This document shows, in pieces, positions 59,538 to 64,000 of a stretch of 64,000 bases of DNA. The stretch is taken from the NCBI GenBank assembly GCA_019321725.1, contig CM033106.1, forward strand, positions 20,744,551 through 20,808,550, in the 5' to 3' direction. Positions within the stretch are counted from its first letter, which is position 1. Each line of letters opens with the position of its first letter. The notes below the pieces were generated by a model. The model saw only the letters and a program-made list of their open reading frames with translations. It ran no database searches and was not told the origin of the DNA. The stretch comes from Paulownia fortunei. Lineage: Eukaryota > Streptophyta > Magnoliopsida > Lamiales > Paulowniaceae. The translations under genes and the position numbers were made by a program.

Positions 59538-59973
59538 TGATGCAATTTTGATTTGCATCCATATTTGTGATTAGTTAGAGTCCTATTTGGATAAGGATGA
59601 TGGTTATCAAGAAACCTCTCCTGATCGGACTCAAAGAGTGATAGGGATAGAGAGAATCTTTTTTGTTATCTCTCCCTACCACTATAAGATATCACAATGA
59701 TACGTATTTAACTAACAGAAAAATATTCTCTCTCCTCCAATTCTCTCTACATTTATTCTTGGAGTATCACCAAAAACTTAGAAATCTCCACAGGTTTAAG
59801 GTGTGTAGTTATAAATTTAGTGAATGCTCTAGTAGTATTTACTGGAGCGAGAAAGACTGTGGTGATATTATTGGAAGGCTTGTAGGCGTGTTCATCCGTG
59901 AATCAAACGAATTTCTACCGCTGAGGTAATATTGATTCAATTATTATTTATATGCGATTATAAATCGCTTACA
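59538..59973 (+). repeat. Copia-3 5' LTR (about 436 bp)
   Basis: Ends TCGCTTACA immediately before the primer site. The most likely start is TGATGCAATTTTGATTTGC at 59538, where gypsy tail sequence stops; the first 21 bases are nearly palindromic. The second half matches the Copia-1 LTR (5590-5837). The 3' partner lies beyond the window, so the start is not fully certain. Confidence 0.8.
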
Positions 59974-59974
59974 G

Positions 59975-59987
59975 TGGTATCAGAGCC
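59975..59987 (+). promoter_or_regulatory. Copia-3 primer-binding site (tRNA-Met)
   Basis: TGGTATCAGAGCC, a perfect match to the complement of the initiator tRNA-Met 3' end, one base after the LTR. Confidence 0.95.
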
Positions 59988-61053
59988 AATAAGGCTCGAC
60001 CTCGCCTTGGTGATTTAAATTCAATCATAAAAATAGACTTTGAAGATTATATAATGTATTTGTATGTACAAATGCATGTTTAAATTCAATTGATGCATAA
60101 TATTGATGTCATGTCGTAAAGCATGAAAAGATATTTTTTTTTTGCTGGAAATTAGTGTTCGTCGAAAAGTGCACCAGAGAACAACTGCCCACGAGGCGTT
60201 GAATTTTTCCTTTATTAAAATAAAATTAAAAAAAAAAAGGAAGAAGGTTGTTGCTGCTGCGCCATGTGGCGTAGCAGGAGAAACAAAGCTTGCAAATGGC
60301 TGGCGTGTGCACACGCCAGCACAAGTTGGCAAAGCCAGCTGCCACTGGGCGCCTACCAGCTGGTGGCCTAGTGGCGTGCGGGCCAGGGGCCCGCGGGAAA
60401 AAAATAAAAATTTTGCCAAATGGGCAGAATTTGATTTTTATTTTTTCTGGCCTATTTGAACATACATAATTTATTTTAAATTCTAGAATTATTTTTTAGG
60501 CTTAATTTTGTTTTAATTGCATTTTTTTGTGATTATGCTATTTTATCCAATACGATTATTTATCATATGCATAAAATAGGAGTTAACATTCTGGGTGCTC
60601 ATGTATATTATATTTTTATAATTGTTTGAGAGATAATTAATGAAAATGGTGGTAATACGGTACTCCAATTTTAGATTTATGTAGTAGGTCTTGAAAAATA
60701 TAATTTTTTTTTGCATGTATTTATGAGGCCATTTTTTTTGGAGGCCATGTATATATATTTTGGGATATGTTTCGTTAATTACCACCATTGGCCAATAATT
60801 GTCTCGACATGACGCACCAAATGTCAACTCAAGATTATTATTCATATTTAATGTATGCATTTTTTATGGACATTTTTAATTTTATTCATGGATCAGTAAT
60901 TTTTTATTGTGATATTTAATTCGGTGGGAGATGATTACTAGCCTTGGTGGCGAAATTTTCGATCTAACTAAATTAAAGAAAATGATAAATATTTACTTGA
61001 ATCCAGATAAAATTTTAGACTAGTACCTAACGTATTGCGCATATTATACAGTA
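59988..61053 (+). other. Copia-3 long 5' leader with GC-rich structured segment
   Basis: About 1.07 kb between primer site and gag. The part at 60240-60400 is strikingly GC-rich for this window and full of inverted repeats: a perfect 22-bp palindrome at 60299-60320, the 10-bp palindrome ACCAGCTGGT at 60355-60364, and a 7-bp stem with a 3-base loop at 60378-60394. The rest is AT-rich. Overlapping frames on both strands (60021-60419 minus, 60142-60459 plus) follow the GC content and carry no motif. Confidence 0.75.
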
Positions 61054-62040
61054 ATGGATGCCCAAGTAGCTTTTTCTGATCTCTATGGTACTGGCAAACT
61101 TGATGGCCAGAACTATGTAATGTGGCATAGAAAAATTCAATTTTTATTGCACAAAGAAAAGATCCTTGATCATCTCACCACTACTATGCCTATGCCGACT
61201 GAGCCAGAAAATAGACCAACCACGCAATATCATCGCGATATGGATGCGTACAATAAGTGGGTGGATCAAGATAAGAGTGTGTACTTTACTATGTTGAGCT
61301 GCATGCACGATAATCTGATCCGTGAGTTTGAACAGTATCCTACAACTAGAGAGCTGTGGGATGTGTTGAAGGTCACATACGATAGCACTTCGGCTACAAG
61401 ACTGAGGGCACAAACCCTTAGGTTCAACCAGTACGTACTTGACCCGAAGCACTCCATGACCCAACATCTTGATGTGATGAAGGATATGATTCGAGAGCTT
61501 CAAAATGCTGGAATTGAGCTCACTGATGAACAACAAGTTTTGGCTGTCCTAAAGTCGCTACCTCAGCAGACTTGGGGACATGTTAAGCTTGTGCTTACGC
61601 ATAATGAGCAAATCCAAACATTTGACAGTGTCGCCAGTTATCTCAAGCTTGAGGCTGACTGTCGAGAGTCGGAGCGAGCACAAGCAGCAGCTCTTGTCGC
61701 ACATGTTGGACAGCGTAAGCCCAATAAAGGCAAAAGCTGGAACAAGCAGAAGGATATTGGACAAAGCAGTGGTCAAAGCCAGAACTTGGCCCCACAAGGT
61801 GACAAGTCTATGAAGCGTCACCGAGGCAAGAGGGGTGGAAAGAAGAAAGATAAGTGTTTTAACTATGAAAAGTTGGGTCACTTCACTCGTGATTGCACTA
61901 AGCCGAAGAAGGTAAGACCCACTCCTAGCTCTCTTAGTTCATTCCTATGTTCACATGTTTTTGTTGCTAATTCTCTCCTTGGTTGGATTGTAGACACAGG
62001 GGCAACAAAACACATGACAAGGGATCGAGCAGAATTTTAA
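61054..62040 (+). pseudogene. Copia-3 gag and start of protease (328 codons open)
   Basis: This is the longest open frame in the window. The ATG at 61054 begins Gag: residues 1-45 with LYGTGKLDGQNYVMWHRKIQ, a helical core (YNKWVDQDKSVYFTMLSCMH; TYDSTSATRLRAQTLRFNQY; LDVMKDMIRELQNAG; VLAVLKSLPQQTWGHVKLVL), a basic tail, then a zinc knuckle near residue 268 reading CFNYEKLGHFTRDC, where the second Cys is Tyr. Gag runs straight into the protease, GWIVDTGATKHM near residue 310, with the catalytic D-T-G-A intact, and stops at 62040. Fusion of gag and pol in one frame is normal for copia. The knuckle defect and downstream breaks make it inactive. Confidence 0.9.
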
Positions 62041-62526
62041 ATTATCATCAAGTGTCAGCATGCAGCCATTACATTGCTATGGGGAATGGCGCACAAGAGG
62101 AGGTTCTTGGAGTTGGGTCATACCAGCTCAATCTCGGCACTGGGCGAGAGCTACTTCTTAGTGATGTGCAATATGAACCTAGCATTCGATGTAATTTACT
62201 TTCAGTTAGTGCACTTTCTCAACATGATTTTTCTTTCTTGTTTGAGCGAACCAGCTTGTCTATTTTTTATGGCAAAGACCTTTATGGCTAGGAATTATGA
62301 ATAATGGATTTTTCATGTTAGAATTATCCAATGATTACGTTTCTTATGTTTCTTCGATTGTTGATGTTATTTCTGATTCTATTAAGTGGCATGCAAAATT
62401 AGGGCACATAGGACAAGAAAGGATGACTAGGTTAGCTCGAGAAGGTTTTTTAGGCCACCTCGCTAAAGTCAACCTTCCTGTGTGTGAACCATGTCTGGTA
62501 GGAAAAGCTTGCCGGAAGCCTTTTTG
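62041..62526 (+). pseudogene. Copia-3 protease remainder and GAG-pre-integrase domain
   Basis: After a frameshift near 62040 the frame 61983-62291 reads MGNGAQEEVLGVGSYQLNL and RCNLLSVSALSQHDF, the rest of the protease. A further shift leads to 62297-62527, with KWHAKLGHIGQERMTRL and CEPCLVGKACRKPF, the zinc-binding pre-integrase domain (H-x-H and C-x2-C present). Confidence 0.9.
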
Positions 62527-63590
62527 AAAGGCAAAGAGGGCTACTCATCCTCTAGAGTTAGTCCACTCGGATATATGTAGACCCATGAATGTGAGGGCAT
62601 GACATGGTGCATCCTATTTTCTCACTTTTATTGATGATTATTCGCGCTATGGTCAGTATATCTCGTCTCATCGGTCAGAAGTGCTTGATTGTTTTAAGCA
62701 ATTCTTGGCAGAGGTTGAGAACCAAAGAGAGAGGAACCTCAAAATTTTACGTACTGACAGAGGCGAGAATATTTGTCTGATCAATTTAGACAAATGTGTG
62801 AAGAAAAATGGATTATCAGATAATTGACGATTCTACACACTCCGCAATAAAATAGGGTTGCAGAGAGGAGGAATCGCACACTTCTAGATATGGCCAGATC
62901 AATATGGCGCAAGCAAATCTTCCAATATCATTTTGGGGTGATGCAATTTTGACTGCTGCCTACATATTGAACCGTGTGCCTTCTAAGTCAGTTCCTTTGA
63001 CACCTTATGAGATGTGGCATGACAAAAAGCCTAGTTTAGAAGGCTTGCGCCCTTGGGGGTCAGTTTGGTTTATTCACAACGCTTCTCATAAGCATGGAAA
63101 ACCTGGCCCTAGAGTGGTCAAACATATCTTTATAAGGTATTGTGATCACTCAAAGGGCTATGTGATGTACGGTGAACACCCTGATGGAGGAATAACTGAG
63201 ATTGAGTCCCGTGATGTGAATTTCCTCGAGGAGGTTTTTTCGACCATCGGTGAAGTCAAAGGGGCCCTTGAACTGTATGAGTTGCAAGATCCTCAAGGTG
63301 GCACTCCAATCCCTGGCAAGGGTGAGGCTTCACAGCCTTATCTAGTAATTAAAGGGGATAATGCAAGCGACCTTAAATTCAGTGGGAGTGACCCACTGGA
63401 AGAAGACTCTCAAAATCCACAAGCGCATAAGAGCAAACGTGGAAATATACCCCGTCGGCGTTATGAAATCAAAGGAGAATCTTTCATGTGTGCTTTTATG
63501 GATGTTGATGAGCCAGCCACTTATGAAGAGGCTATAACTTCTCCCAATGCAAATGAGTGGATAGCTGCTATGAAAGAGAGTTGAGCTCGA
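62527..63590 (+). pseudogene. Copia-3 integrase
   Basis: The core reads LELVHSDICRPMNV (first catalytic Asp) near 62555, FLTFIDDYSRYG near 62625 and KILRTDRGENI near 62745 (second Asp). A TGA occurs near 62600 and breaks near 62820-62910. Frame 62904-63584 carries the C-terminal domain: FWGDAILTAAYILNRVPSKS, PYEMWHDKKPSLEGLRPWGS, then RDVNFLEEVF and a Ser/Pro-rich linker, ending ANEWIAAMKES before the RT. Confidence 0.9.
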
Positions 63591-64000
63591 TGTCTAAGAA
63601 CCATGTTTGGGAGCTAGTCGATCTTCCATCTGGATGCAAGATCATTGGGAGCAAATGGGTTCTAAAGGTCAAGCGAAAGTCAGATGGATCAATCAACAAG
63701 TATAAAGCTCGACTTGTGGTGAAGGGTTATACCCAAATAGAGGGTATAGATTATGAAGTGACATTCTCCCCAGTGGTGAGGTTTGCCTCTATTCACCTCA
63801 TATTAGCCATTGTCGCCCACCTAGATCTGGAATTATTTTAGATGGATGTCAAGACAGCATTTCTCAATGGAGAGTTGGATGAGGAGATCTACATGGATCA
63901 ACCTATTGGATTTCAGGAAATAGGACAAGAGTGCAAAGTATGCCGCTTGAAACGTTCTATTTATGGACTGAAATAATCGTCCAGATAGTGGTACCATCGA
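63557..64000 (+). pseudogene. Copia-3 reverse transcriptase (cut by window end)
   Basis: Frame 63557-63841 gives [40 protein letters not shown] and FSPVVRFASIHLIL, then a TAG where Gln usually precedes the MDVKTAFLNGELDEEIYMDQ motif, readable in the same register to about 63960. CRLKRSIYGLK and another TAG follow near 63974. The active-site YVDD lies beyond the window. Few mutations separate it from a typical copia RT. Confidence 0.9.

Noticed and set aside
60021..60419. 132-codon minus-strand frame and overlapping 105-codon plus-strand frame in the Copia-3 leader
   Set aside because: Both follow from the GC-rich, stop-poor palindromic block; neither shows a motif or codon pattern of a gene.
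61144..61536. Long minus-strand frames opposite the Copia-3 gag (61144-61536, 61558-61881)
   Set aside because: Antisense shadows of the conserved Gag coding strand.

Overview
The window looks like repeat-rich heterochromatin from the nuclear genome of a flowering plant, probably a dicot. It is AT-rich and holds no intact host gene. Almost everything in it is decayed transposable-element or endogenous pararetrovirus sequence. The plant assignment rests on plant-type Copia, Athila-like and other Ty3/gypsy elements, a florendovirus-like caulimovirid insertion, an ARGONAUTE4-type gene fragment, a LONELY GUY (LOG)-like pseudogene and a PIF/Harbinger Myb/SANT-like remnant. No rRNA gene, functional tRNA gene, CRISPR array or bacterial-type gene was seen.

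Layout. 0-5.8 kb: a nearly identical 272-bp direct repeat flanks a LOG-like pseudogene; then a minus-strand Copia fragment and the ruined 3' half of a second Copia element with its LTR. 7.36-16.9 kb: endogenous pararetrovirus DNA in three abutting blocks of alternating orientation (-,+,-); the third runs from a tRNA-Met primer site through movement, coat, protease, RT/RNase H and a downstream second ORF, all broken. 17-24.3 kb: a minus-strand PIF/Harbinger-like locus split by a complete but dead Copia element (19082-24007). 24.3-34.4 kb: a tandem array, minus strand, of three units, each a ~2-kb LTR plus a <300-bp leader (called family M here). One unit carries a fragment of an AGO4-clade gene with introns retained; another is split by a plus-strand LTR of the same family. 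34.4-38.7 kb: a diverged LTR, two L1-type LINE fragments, a tRNA-derived SINE and a gypsy protease scrap. 38.7-59.5 kb: a gypsy pol gene split by a Russian-doll nest: M1 LTR > M2 LTR > an 11.7-kb Athila-like element > an inverted Athila-type LTR inside the Athila RT. A further M-family LTR (57310-59353) sits near its end. 59.5-64 kb: the 5' LTR, leader, gag and part of pol of a younger Copia element that runs off the window.

The elements do not cooperate as a pathway; the window records serial insertion. The target duplications and the way split reading frames resume across junctions give an insertion order. The points most worth following up are the intron-bearing AGO4 fragment inside a retrotransposon LTR, the fold-back pararetrovirus (a potential source of long hairpin RNA), the LTR-plus-leader tandem array and the deep nest. 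All calls come from reading the sequence and translations by eye; no database search was run.
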